A DNA stretch of 64,000 nt from contig NZ_BAABCJ010000001.1 in assembly GCF_039538765.1 (NCBI RefSeq), positions 1-64,000 of the forward strand, given 5' to 3'. Position 1 is the first letter of the stretch. Every line of letters begins with the position of its first letter. The DNA is from Zhihengliuella alba. Its GTDB lineage: Bacteria > Actinomycetota > Actinomycetes > Actinomycetales > Micrococcaceae. Shown in pieces: positions 8,885 through 16,645 of the stretch. The position numbers were made by a program, and so were the translations under genes. The notes beneath the pieces were generated by a model, which worked only from the letters and a program-made list of their open reading frames with translations, was not told where the DNA came from and did not search any database.

Positions 8885-9565
8885 ATGCCCCGGAACGACG
8901 GCGCGCAGCGGGACCACGGCGTCGAGCCCAGCAGGGCTCTGCAGGACGCGGTGGACCCCTGCGCGCCGCTGTCGTCCGAGACCGTCTACACCGGCCGAAT
9001 CTGGAACGTCGTGACGGAGAGCTTCGCTTTCCCGCACAGCGACGAGCCGCTGGTCCGGGACTACATCGACCACACCGGCGCCGTGAGCGTCGTGGTCCTC
9101 GACGAGCAGCAGCGCATCCTCCTCCAGCGCCAGTACCGGCACCCGGTGGGCATGCGGCTCTGGGAGATCCCCGCGGGGCTCCTCGACGTCGACGGTGAGC
9201 CGGCCCTCGAGGCGGCCCGCCGGGAACTCGCCGAGGAGGCCGACCTCGCCGCCGAGACGTGGCACGTGCTCACCGACTTCTTCAACACCCCCGGCTACTC
9301 CTCCGAGGCGCAGCGGGTCTTCCTGGCCCGCGGCCTGAGCGAGGTGCCCGAGCACGAACGGCACCTGCGCACCGACGAGGAGGCCGACATGCAGAGCGCC
9401 TGGGTCCCGCTCGACGAGGCCGTCGGACTCGTCCTGGAGGGGCGCCTGCACAACCCCTCCGCCGTCGTCGGGATCCTCGCCGCGCACGCCGCGGCCGCCA
9501 CGGGCTTCGCCGGGCTGCGCCCGGCCGACTCCCCGTGGGACGAGCACCCCCGCCTGCGCCCATGA
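8885..9565 (+). CDS. Nudix hydrolase, ADP-ribose pyrophosphatase type
   Basis: 226 residues from the ATG at 8885, two bases after pyrG. The Nudix box reads GLLDVDGEPALEAARRELAE followed by EADL, in the ADP-ribose pyrophosphatase arrangement with a PAGLLDV lead-in, as in mycobacterial Rv1700, which also follows pyrG. The usual glycine near the end of the box (EExG) is aspartate here (EEAD), a position outside the metal-binding glutamates. LLQRQYRHPVG precedes the box, as in the family. The expected reaction is ADP-ribose to AMP and ribose 5-phosphate. It overlaps xerD by ATGA. Confidence 0.92.
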   Translation: MPRNDGAQRDHGVEPSRALQDAVDPCAPLSSETVYTGRIWNVVTESFAFPHSDEPLVRDYIDHTGAVSVVVLDEQQRILLQRQYRHPVGMRLWEIPAGLLDVDGEPALEAARRELAEEADLAAETWHVLTDFFNTPGYSSEAQRVFLARGLSEVPEHERHLRTDEEADMQSAWVPLDEAVGLVLEGRLHNPSAVVGILAAHAAAATGFAGLRPADSPWDEHPRLRP

Positions 9566-10587
9566 GCGCCGCCGAGGCGGGGCCCGCCGCCGGCCCCGGA
9601 CCGGGGACCGCCCGGCCGGATGACGCCGCCGAGCAGGCGCCACGGACGGCCCTGGACCGGCAGGTCGCCACGTACTTCCAGCACCTCACGATCGAGCGCG
9701 GCATGGCCCCCAATACCGTCGCCGCGTACCGGCGCGACATCGGGCGGTACACGCGCTTCCTCGCCGGCCGCGGCATCGGGGACGCCGGGGACGTGACCCC
9801 GCGGCTGCTCTCCGACTTCGCGCAGGACCTCCGCGACGGGAACGACGGCGGCGCGCCCCTGACCGCGCGCTCGGCGGCACGGACCGTCGTCGCCGTGCGG
9901 GGACTGCACAAGTTCTGGGCGCTCGAGGGCGTCACCCCGGACAACACGGCCGCCGACCTGAAGCCGCCGGCCACGGGGTCGCGCCTGCCCAAGGCGATGA
10001 GCGTCGCCGACGTCGCCGCCATGATCGATGCGGTCCCCGCCGACACCCCGGCGGGGCTGCGGGACCGGGCCCTGCTCGAGTTCCTCTACTCCACCGGTGC
10101 GCGCATCAGCGAGGCCGTCGGGCTGGACGTGGACGACCTGCACGCGATCGCCGAGGACGCCGGGGAGGCCGACGGCCCCGCGGTGGTGCGGCTGTTCGGC
10201 AAGGGCTCCAAGGAGCGGATCGTCCCGGTCGGCTCCTACGCCGCACGGGCGCTCCAGGCCTACCTGGTCCGAGCCCGCCCGCTGCTCGTGACCAAGGGGC
10301 GGGGCACGCCCGCCCTCTTCCTGAACCTGCGCGGCGGCCGCCTCTCGCGCCAGTCCGCCTGGACGCTGCTCAAGACCGCGGCCGAGCGGGCCGGGATCTC
10401 CGCGGACGTCTCCCCGCACACGCTGCGCCACTCCTTCGCCACCCACCTGCTGGAGGGCGGCGCGGACGTGCGCGTGGTGCAGGAGCTGCTCGGGCACGCC
10501 TCGGTGACGACCACGCAGGTCTACACGATGGTGACCGCCGAGACGCTCCGCGAGATCTACGCGACCGCCCACCCGAGGGCCACATGA
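9562..10587 (+). CDS. xerD: Site-specific tyrosine recombinase XerD
   Basis: 341 residues starting at the ATG that overlaps the Nudix stop. A 30-residue Ala/Pro/Gly-rich N-terminal extension precedes the SAM-like core-binding domain (ATYFQHLTIERGMAPNTV). The catalytic domain keeps Arg181 (STGARISE), His286 and Arg289 (HTLRHSF), His312 (LLGHAS) and Tyr321 (TTTQVYT). XerD acts with XerC to resolve chromosome dimers at dif. Its place between the pyrG-linked Nudix gene and parA/scpAB fits the actinobacterial housekeeping copy rather than a phage integrase. Confidence 0.93.
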   Translation: MSAAEAGPAAGPGPGTARPDDAAEQAPRTALDRQVATYFQHLTIERGMAPNTVAAYRRDIGRYTRFLAGRGIGDAGDVTPRLLSDFAQDLRDGNDGGAPLTARSAARTVVAVRGLHKFWALEGVTPDNTAADLKPPATGSRLPKAMSVADVAAMIDAVPADTPAGLRDRALLEFLYSTGARISEAVGLDVDDLHAIAEDAGEADGPAVVRLFGKGSKERIVPVGSYAARALQAYLVRARPLLVTKGRGTPALFLNLRGGRLSRQSAWTLLKTAAERAGISADVSPHTLRHSFATHLLEGGADVRVVQELLGHASVTTTQVYTMVTAETLREIYATAHPRAT

Positions 10588-11141
10588 GCGCCGCCGGCGG
10601 GCCCACGCGGGTGGTCCTCTGCGCCGTGGTCCGGGTCGAGGACGACGGCGTCCCGGCGGTGCTGCTGGGCGTCAAGCTGCGCGGCTTCGCCACCGGCAAG
10701 ACCGTGCTGCCCGGCGGCAAGATCGAGCCGGGCGAGAGCCCCGTCGACGCGGCCGTGCGCGAGCTCGCCGAGGAGACCGGCCTGGAGGTCGCACCCGCCG
10801 GACTCGCCAGCGTGCGGGAGGTCGCGCGGATCGACTTCGTCTTCCCCTTCCAGCCGGCCGCGGACATGGACTGCACGGTCTTCCGCGTCGAGGCCGGGGC
10901 GCGCACCTCCGACGGCGCGGCCGTCGTCACCGGCGAGCCGGCCGAGACCGACGAGCTCCAGCCGCGCTGGCACCGGCTCGACGCGCTGCCGGCGGAGACC
11001 ATGTGGCAGGACTCGGCGCGCTGGCTGCCCGACGTCGTCGCACCGGCCGGGGACGCGGTCGCCCGGGTGCGCGTGGTCCTCGCCGCCGACAACGAGACGG
11101 TGGCGGAGTACACCGCCACCGTCCTTGATCCCGCCGACTGA
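10584..11141 (+). CDS. Nudix hydrolase, MutT-like
   Basis: 185 residues, coupled to xerD by ATGA. The Nudix box GGKIEPGESPVDAAVRELAE followed by ETGL matches the canonical GX5EX7REUXEEXGU spacing. The preceding GVKLRGFATGKTVLPGG resembles oxidised-nucleotide hydrolases of the MTH1/MutT type. A role in clearing 8-oxo-dGTP is likely but not provable from sequence. It is the last gene of the plus-strand run and converges on prpC. Confidence 0.88.
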   Translation: MSAAGGPTRVVLCAVVRVEDDGVPAVLLGVKLRGFATGKTVLPGGKIEPGESPVDAAVRELAEETGLEVAPAGLASVREVARIDFVFPFQPAADMDCTVFRVEAGARTSDGAAVVTGEPAETDELQPRWHRLDALPAETMWQDSARWLPDVVAPAGDAVARVRVVLAADNETVAEYTATVLDPAD

Positions 11142-11151
11142 CCGGACGGCG

Positions 11152-11196
11152 GGGCTCGTCGCCTCCGGGCTCGTCGCCTCCGGGCTCGTCGCGTCC
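11152..11196 (+). repeat. Three 15-bp tandem repeats between converging genes
   Basis: The unit gggctcgtcgcctcc occurs three times head to tail, the last copy with one change, in the 98-bp gap between the converging Nudix and prpC genes. No convincing U-tailed terminator is visible in the gap. The function, if any, is unknown. Confidence 0.75.
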
Positions 11197-11239
11197 GGGG
11201 CCGCCGGCCCTCGTTGCCGACGGCCCGCGCCGGCCGCCC

Positions 11240-12376
11240 CTACAGCTCGCGCTGGTCGGGACCGTTGTAGGCGGCCAGCGGGCGGATGAGCGCGTTCGCG
11301 GCGCGCTGCTCCATCACGTGCGCGGTCCACCCGACGATCCGCGAGGCGATGAACAGCGGCGTGAACATCTCCGTTGCGAACCCCATGAGGTGGTAGGTCG
11401 GGCCCGCCGGGTAGTCGAGGTTCGGCTTGATGCCCTTGGCCTCGTCCATGGCCTGCTCCAGCCCGTCGTAGAGGCCCATCAGCTCGGCGCGCCCGTAGTG
11501 CGCCACCATCGCCTCCAGCGCCTGCTTCATGGTCGGCACCCGCGAGTCGCCGTGCTTGTAGACGCGGTGGCCGAAGCCCATGACCTTCTTCTTCTCGGCC
11601 AGCGCCTGCTCCATCCACTCCTTCGCCCGGGCGGCGGCCTCCTCGCGGCTCTCGTCGGGGCGGACGCCGATCTCGTCGAACGTGTGCATGACGGCCTCGT
11701 TGGCCCCGCCATGCAGCGGGCCCTTCAGCGCGCCGATCGCGCCGGTGACGGCCGAGTGCAGGTCCGCCAGCGTGGAGGTGATGACACGGGCCGTGAACGT
11801 GGACGCGTTGAAGGAGTGCTCCGCGTAGAGCACCATCGAGACGCGGAACGCGTCCACGACCTCGGCGACCGGTTCCTCGCCGAACGTCATCCAGAGGAAG
11901 TTCTGCGCGTAGTCGAGGTCCTCGCGCGGCTCGACCGGGTCTTGGCCGCGCCGCCGGCGCTGGTCGTACGCCACGACGGCCGGGAACTTCGCGAACAGGG
12001 ACTTCGCCTTCTCCAGCTCCGCCTCGGGGGAGGAGTCCTCGGCCTCCGGGTGCAGCGCGCCGAGCACGGACACGGCCGTGCGGCCCACGTCCATCGGGTG
12101 GCAGGTGGTGGGCAGCAGGTCGATCGCCGCCTTCACCTCGGCGTCGAGCGTGCGGTGGGCGCGCTCGAACGCGACGAACTCCGCCAGCTCGTCCGCTCCG
12201 GGAAGCTCGCCGGTCCAGAGCAGGAGCGCGACCTCCTCGAAGCTCTTCTGCGCCGCCAGGTCCTGGACCGGGTAGCCGCGGTAGAGCAGCGAGTTGGTCT
12301 CGGGGTTGACCTTGGAGATGGCCGTGTAGTCGACGACGATGCCGGCGAGGCCCTTCTTGATCTCGTTCTCCGTCAT
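11240..12376 (-). CDS. prpC: 2-methylcitrate synthase / citrate synthase
   Basis: 378 residues. The ATG at 12376 follows a GGAAGGAAGAGG ribosome-binding site. The citrate-synthase fold is shown by LLYRGYPVQDLA near the N-terminus, the active-site histidine regions LYAEHSFNASTFTAR and GPLHGGANEAVM, and the GFGHRVYKHGDSRV segment. The short length and DYTAISKVNPETNSL start are typical of the methylcitrate/citrate group. It condenses propionyl-CoA with oxaloacetate. It is the last gene of the minus-strand operon gntR-prpD-prpB-prpC; context decides prpC over gltA. Confidence 0.93.
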   Translation of the reverse strand: MTENEIKKGLAGIVVDYTAISKVNPETNSLLYRGYPVQDLAAQKSFEEVALLLWTGELPGADELAEFVAFERAHRTLDAEVKAAIDLLPTTCHPMDVGRTAVSVLGALHPEAEDSSPEAELEKAKSLFAKFPAVVAYDQRRRRGQDPVEPREDLDYAQNFLWMTFGEEPVAEVVDAFRVSMVLYAEHSFNASTFTARVITSTLADLHSAVTGAIGALKGPLHGGANEAVMHTFDEIGVRPDESREEAAARAKEWMEQALAEKKKVMGFGHRVYKHGDSRVPTMKQALEAMVAHYGRAELMGLYDGLEQAMDEAKGIKPNLDYPAGPTYHLMGFATEMFTPLFIASRIVGWTAHVMEQRAANALIRPLAAYNGPDQREL

Positions 12377-12400
12377 GATGCCTCTTCCTTCCGGGTGCTT

Positions 12401-13357
12401 CTACGGCTGGGGATGCTGGGTCGGTGCCTGCGGGGCCTGCGGCTCCCGCGTCGCGTCCAGGCCGGGGACCTGGAAGTTGAAGACGGACGAGTCGAAGCGG
12501 TTGTACGCCTCGTAGTCCACGAGCTCGTACAGGCGCTGGCGCGTCTGCATCTGCTCGACGGCGGCCTGCTGGGTGCCGTCCGCGGCGATGGTCTCGAGGA
12601 CGCGCTCGGCCGCGCCCATCGCGGACCGCAGCAGCGTCACCGGGTAGATCACGACGGCGATGCCCGCCGCGGCCAGCTGGGCCCGGGTGAACAGCTCCGA
12701 CTTGCCGAATTCTGTCATGTTCGCGAGGACGGGGACATCGACGGCCCGGCAGACGGCCTCGAACTCCTCGAGGCTCCGCAGGGCCTCGGGGAAGATCGCG
12801 TCCGCCCCGGCGTCCACCAGGGCCCTCGCCCGGTCGACGGCGGCCTGCAGCCCGTCCGTGGCGCGGACGTCCGTGCGCGCCATGATCAGGAAGTCCGGGT
12901 CCCGGCGGGCGTCGGCCGCGGCGGCGATCCGCTTGACCATCGTGTCCAGGTCCACGACGTTCTTCCCGTCCAGGTGCCCGCACCGCTTGGGGTTGAACTG
13001 GTCCTCGATGTGGCAGCCGGCGAGTCCGGCGTGCTCGAGCTCCTGCACGGTGCGGGCCACGTTCATCGGCTCGCCGAAGCCGGTGTCCGCGTCGACGATC
13101 GCGGGCAGGTCCGTCATGCGGGCGATCTGCCCGGCCCGGGTCGCGACCTCGGTCAGCGTGGTGAGGCCGATGTCCGGCAGGCCGAGGTCGTTGGCGAGGA
13201 CCGCGCCGGAGATGTACACGCCGTCGTACCCCTTGTCCTCGATGAGGCGGGCCGAGAGCGGGTTGAACGCGCCGGGGAACTGCCGGGCCGCGCCGGGGAC
13301 GAGCTGCTCGCGCAGGGTCCGGCGCTTCCGCTCGGGGGTGACGGTCGAGTACAGCAT
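12401..13357 (-). CDS. prpB: 2-methylisocitrate lyase
   Basis: 318 residues. The start ATG shares its A with the prpD stop (TGATG). It belongs to the isocitrate lyase/PEP mutase TIM-barrel family. PGAFNPLSARLIEDKGYDGV, the VDADTGFGEP metal site, HIEDQFNPKRCGH with the catalytic cysteine, and the MARTDV motif are all present. It splits 2-methylisocitrate into pyruvate and succinate. Pyruvate produced here could feed the pyruvate carboxylase encoded further on. The terminal 20 residues are Gln/Pro-rich and presumably disordered. Confidence 0.94.
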   Translation of the reverse strand: MLYSTVTPERKRRTLREQLVPGAARQFPGAFNPLSARLIEDKGYDGVYISGAVLANDLGLPDIGLTTLTEVATRAGQIARMTDLPAIVDADTGFGEPMNVARTVQELEHAGLAGCHIEDQFNPKRCGHLDGKNVVDLDTMVKRIAAAADARRDPDFLIMARTDVRATDGLQAAVDRARALVDAGADAIFPEALRSLEEFEAVCRAVDVPVLANMTEFGKSELFTRAQLAAAGIAVVIYPVTLLRSAMGAAERVLETIAADGTQQAAVEQMQTRQRLYELVDYEAYNRFDSSVFNFQVPGLDATREPQAPQAPTQHPQP

Positions 13358-14874
13358 CAGAAGAGTCCCTTCGGGCCGGCGGCCGGGTCGATGACGCCGT
13401 CGGCCGCCACGAGGTTCAGCCGGCCCAGCTCGCCGGCGCCGAGCCGCTCGACGTCCTGCACGGCCGCGAGGAAGCGCTCGATCTCGGCTTCCGCGACGAC
13501 GCCCTCGGCGAGCGTGCGGAACTTGGCGATGTACTGCTCGCGGGCGAAGGGGCGCGCGCCGAGGGGGTGCGCGTCGGCGACGGCGATCGCCTCGCGCAGG
13601 ACCGTCCCGTCCGTCAGCGTGATCTCCACGGAACCCCCGAACGCCTTCTCGGCGATGTCCAGCGAGTGGTAGCGGCGCGTCCACTCGGGGTCCTCCTCCG
13701 TGGTGACCTTGTGCCAGAGCGCCACGGTGTCCGGCCGCCCGGCGCGCTCGGGGGCGTAGGAGTCCACGTGGTGCCACGCGCCGTCCTGGAGGGCCACGGC
13801 GAAGATGTAGGGGATCGAGTGGTCCAGCGTCTCGCGGGAGGCCGTGGGGCTGTACTTCTGCGGGTCGTTGGCGCCGGAGCCGATCACGTAGTGCGTGTGG
13901 TGGCTGGTGCGGATCAGGATGCTCGCCACGTTGGCCGGGTCGGTGGCCTCCGGGTGCTCGTGGTGGAGCCTGCGCGCCAGGTCGATCCAGGCCTGGGCCT
14001 GGTACTCGGCCGAGTGCTCCTTGGTGTACGTGTCCAGGATGGCCCGCTTGGCCTCGCCCGGCTCCGGCAGCGGCACCTCGTAGCGGGCGTCGGGACCATC
14101 CAGCATCCAGGCGATGACGCCGTCCTCGCCCTCGTAGATCGGGACCGGCGACGTCTGCCCGCGCATCGCGCGGTCCACGGCCTCGATCGCCATCTTGCCG
14201 GCGAACGCCGGGGCGTGCGCCTTCCACGTGGAGATCTCGCCCTTGCGCGACTGGCGGGTCGCCGTGGTGGTGTGCAGGCCCTGGCCGACGGCCTGGAAGA
14301 TCGTCTCGACGTCGAGCCCCAGCAGGGTGCCCAGCCCGGCCGCGGCGGACGGCCCGAGGTGCGCCACGTGGTCGATCTTGTGCTTGTGCAGGCAGATCGC
14401 CTTGACCAGGTTGACCTGGATCTCGTAGCCGGTGGCGATGGCCCGCACCAGGTCGTGGCCCGCGGCGCCGGTGTGCTGCGCGGCGGCGAGGATCGGCGGG
14501 ATGTTGTCGCCGGGGTGCGAGTAGTCGGCGGCGAGGAACGTGTCGTGGTAGTCGAGCTCGCGCACGGCCACGCCGTTGGCCCACGCGGCCCACTCCGGGG
14601 AGACGCGCTCGCCGATGCCGAAGACGTGGGCGCCGGGGCCGCCCGACGATGGCGCGTGGGTCAGCGCCTGCGCCCGTGCGGCCACGATGGGGGCCCGGTT
14701 CAGGGACGCGACGGCGACCGAGGCGTTGTCGATGATGCGGTTGACGATCATGTCCGCGACGTCCGGGGAGACCTCCACCGGGTCCGCGGCCACGCGGGCG
14801 ATCTGGTAGGCGAGCTGGTCCTCGCGGGCGAGGTTCTCCTCGCTCCGGTACACACGGACCTCGTGCTTCTGCAT
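13357..14874 (-). CDS. prpD: 2-methylcitrate dehydratase
   Basis: 505 residues of the MmgE/PrpD family. The ATG at 14874 follows GAGAGGAAC. Diagnostic stretches include RELDYHDTFLAADYSHPGDN, HKHKIDHVAHLG, TRQSRKGEISTWKA and the ASRETLDHSIPYIFAVALQD region. It dehydrates 2-methylcitrate to 2-methyl-cis-aconitate. It lies directly upstream of prpB with a one-base overlap and 39 bases downstream of the GntR regulator gene, consistent with one transcript. Confidence 0.94.
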   Translation of the reverse strand: MQKHEVRVYRSEENLAREDQLAYQIARVAADPVEVSPDVADMIVNRIIDNASVAVASLNRAPIVAARAQALTHAPSSGGPGAHVFGIGERVSPEWAAWANGVAVRELDYHDTFLAADYSHPGDNIPPILAAAQHTGAAGHDLVRAIATGYEIQVNLVKAICLHKHKIDHVAHLGPSAAAGLGTLLGLDVETIFQAVGQGLHTTTATRQSRKGEISTWKAHAPAFAGKMAIEAVDRAMRGQTSPVPIYEGEDGVIAWMLDGPDARYEVPLPEPGEAKRAILDTYTKEHSAEYQAQAWIDLARRLHHEHPEATDPANVASILIRTSHHTHYVIGSGANDPQKYSPTASRETLDHSIPYIFAVALQDGAWHHVDSYAPERAGRPDTVALWHKVTTEEDPEWTRRYHSLDIAEKAFGGSVEITLTDGTVLREAIAVADAHPLGARPFAREQYIAKFRTLAEGVVAEAEIERFLAAVQDVERLGAGELGRLNLVAADGVIDPAAGPKGLF

Positions 14875-14913
14875 GGTGTTCCTCTCGGTCGGAAGTAGTG
14901 GAAGTTCTCTGGG

Positions 14914-15786
14914 CTAGGCGGGGGCCGCTCGCCGGCCGGCGTCGGGCGCGGCGTCGGGCGCGGCGCCGGGTGTGGCGTCGGGGGCCGCGCCGGGTCCGGC
15001 CGTGGAGCGGGCAGTCGCGGCGATGTGCGCGAGACTGTGGAAGAGGTGGACCTCCGTGGCCGCCGCGGCGACGTCCGGTTCGCCGGCGGCAATGGCCCGG
15101 GCGATCGCCGCGTGCTCGCGGGCGGAGGCGCGCAGCCGCGGCAGGTCGTCGCGGGCGAGCCGACGGATGCGCTCGAGGTGGACCCGCAGCTGCCGGAGCG
15201 CCTGCGCCAGGTAAGGGTTCGCGGCGGCGCCGTCGACCAGCTCGTCCAGCCGGCCGGAGAGCTCGTAGTAGCGCTCGCGCACCTGCTCCAGCGCCTCGGC
15301 CGTGGTGGCCCGCGCCTCGGCGCCGGCGGGTGCCCGGTCCGTCGTGTTGGACCGCTCCGTGTCGGGCCGCTCCGTGTCGGGCCGCTCCGTGCTGGACGAG
15401 TCCGCCGCAGCCAGGAACGCCTCGGTCAGGGCGGCGAAGTCGCCGGCGTGCACCGCGGCGGAGGAGCCGCGCAGGGACAGGGCCGCGGCCCGGGCGGCGG
15501 CCGTCTCGAGGGCCTTGCGCAGCTCGAAGAGGTGGTCCAGGTGGTCGAGGGAGACGTCGGAGACGACCACGCCGCGGCCGCGCTGCTGGACGGCGAGCCC
15601 GTCGGCCACGAGCCGGGCCAGCGCCTCGCGCAGCGGCGTGCGGGAGACGCCGATCCGCTCGGCCTGCTCGACCTCGCCGAGGACCGTCCCGGGCTCCAGA
15701 CGCCATTCGACGATGTCGCGCCGCAGCACCGCGTAGGCGCGGTCGCTGGCGCGGCCGCCCGCGATGTCGCTCTGCCGGTGTCCCAT
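14914..15786 (-). CDS. GntR-family (FCD) regulator of the methylcitrate operon
   Basis: 290 residues from the ATG at 15786; an in-frame upstream start would add 21 residues but would run through the operator. The N-terminal winged helix includes RIGVSRTPLREALARLVADG, and the C-terminal all-helical FCD ligand domain includes VHLERIRRLARDDL and REHAAIARAIAAGE. Two low-complexity inserts are visible: a TERPD repeat at about residue 136 and an Ala/Pro/Asp tail. It heads the gntR-prpDBC cluster, so it probably senses a pathway intermediate and controls it and itself (inference). Palindromes at 15794 and 15889 are likely operators. Confidence 0.85.
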   Translation of the reverse strand: MGHRQSDIAGGRASDRAYAVLRRDIVEWRLEPGTVLGEVEQAERIGVSRTPLREALARLVADGLAVQQRGRGVVVSDVSLDHLDHLFELRKALETAAARAAALSLRGSSAAVHAGDFAALTEAFLAAADSSSTERPDTERPDTERSNTTDRAPAGAEARATTAEALEQVRERYYELSGRLDELVDGAAANPYLAQALRQLRVHLERIRRLARDDLPRLRASAREHAAIARAIAAGEPDVAAAATEVHLFHSLAHIAATARSTAGPGAAPDATPGAAPDAAPDAGRRAAPA

Positions 15787-15793
15787 GCGGCCA

Positions 15794-15803
15794 GTGTATA
15801 CAC
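15794..15803 (-). promoter_or_regulatory. Operator-like palindrome GTGTATACAC in the gntR promoter
   Basis: A perfect 10-bp palindrome lies eight bases upstream of the regulator ATG. Its TATACA core could itself be the -10 of a nearly leaderless transcript. Binding there would block polymerase directly. It shares the TGTATACA core with the second site, which fits autoregulation by a GntR protein (inference). Confidence 0.6.
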
Positions 15804-15888
15804 AGCCGGCGGATCGGGGGAGTCCCTTCGGAGGTCGAAGCGGGCGCATGCGTCGGGGATCGCTTCGACAGAGTCGGTCTGGAGGGCC

Positions 15889-15902
15889 TTCTGTATACAG
15901 AA
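15889..15902 (-). promoter_or_regulatory. Second operator-like palindrome TTCTGTATACAGAA
   Basis: A perfect 14-bp palindrome with the same TGTATACA core as the site at 15794, about 97 bp further upstream, close to nine or ten helical turns. It lies between the response regulator stop and the gntR promoter. Two matching sites on the same face of the helix would suit looping or co-operative binding by the GntR protein (inference). Confidence 0.6.
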
Positions 15903-15919
15903 AGGCCGTTCCGGGCGGC

Positions 15920-16645
15920 TCAGTCGCCGACGGACCAGGCGTACTCGAACTCCGGGCGGCCGCGCGTGCCGTGCCGGGGCTGGCGGCCCGCCTGCCCCGA
16001 GGCGGCGAGGTGCTCCAGGTACCGGCGGGCCGTCACCCGGGACATGTCCAGGGCCTCCGCCACCTCGGCGGCGGAGCGCGGCCCGCGGCCGCCCGCGGCA
16101 TCCGACTGCAGCAGGTCCGCGATCTGCTCCAGCGTCTCCCGGATGAGGCCCTTGGGCAGGGCCGCGGAGGTCTGCGGCCGGAGCGCGGCGAAGGCGCTGT
16201 CGATGCTGTCCTGCGTGGTCGCGCCGGCCGTGAGCGACGAGTGGAAGCGCTCGAACGCCTCCAGCTTCGCGGCGAACATCGCGAACGTGAACGGCTTGAT
16301 CAGGTACTGCGTGATGCCCGCCGAGACGGCCGTCCGGACCACCGCCAGGTCGCGGACGGCGGTGATGGCGATGATGTCCACGGTGCTGCCGCGGCCGCGC
16401 ATCCGCCGGGCCACGTCCAGTCCGTGCAGGTCCGGCAGGTTCATGTCCAGCAGGACCAGGTCCACGGGCGCCCCGGCGGCCGCCTGCGCGTCCAGCTCCC
16501 GCAGGCCCTCCTGCCCACTGGTGGCGACGGCCACGCACTCGAATCCGGGGACCCGCGCCACGAAGTCGGCGTGGGCTGCGGCCATGATCGGCTCGTCGTC
16601 GATCACCAGCACGCGCCAGGACCGGCCCGCCTCCCGCGCGCTCAT
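15920..16645 (-). CDS. CitB/DcuR-type response regulator
   Basis: 241 residues. The receiver domain starts at RVLVIDDEP, with the phospho-acceptor Asp67 in VLLDMNLPD, and has the conserved YLIKPFTFAMF lysine segment. The C-terminal half has a helix-turn-helix (AAEVAEALDMSRVTARRYLE) like CitB/DpiA regulators of citrate and C4-dicarboxylate uptake. Its ATG overlaps the histidine kinase stop by four bases. The divergent dicarboxylate carrier gene at 18516 is the obvious target. Confidence 0.92.
   Translation of the reverse strand: MSAREAGRSWRVLVIDDEPIMAAAHADFVARVPGFECVAVATSGQEGLRELDAQAAAGAPVDLVLLDMNLPDLHGLDVARRMRGRGSTVDIIAITAVRDLAVVRTAVSAGITQYLIKPFTFAMFAAKLEAFERFHSSLTAGATTQDSIDSAFAALRPQTSAALPKGLIRETLEQIADLLQSDAAGGRGPRSAAEVAEALDMSRVTARRYLEHLAASGQAGRQPRHGTRGRPEFEYAWSVGD

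Noticed and set aside
9562..10587. Phage integrase responsible for the tRNA-Pro island
   Set aside because: The recombinase is the syntenic housekeeping XerD 17 kb from the island and coupled to Nudix genes.
11142..11239. Rho-independent terminator between the converging Nudix and prpC genes
   Set aside because: Only GC-rich tandem repeats are visible; no stem with a T tail was found on either strand.
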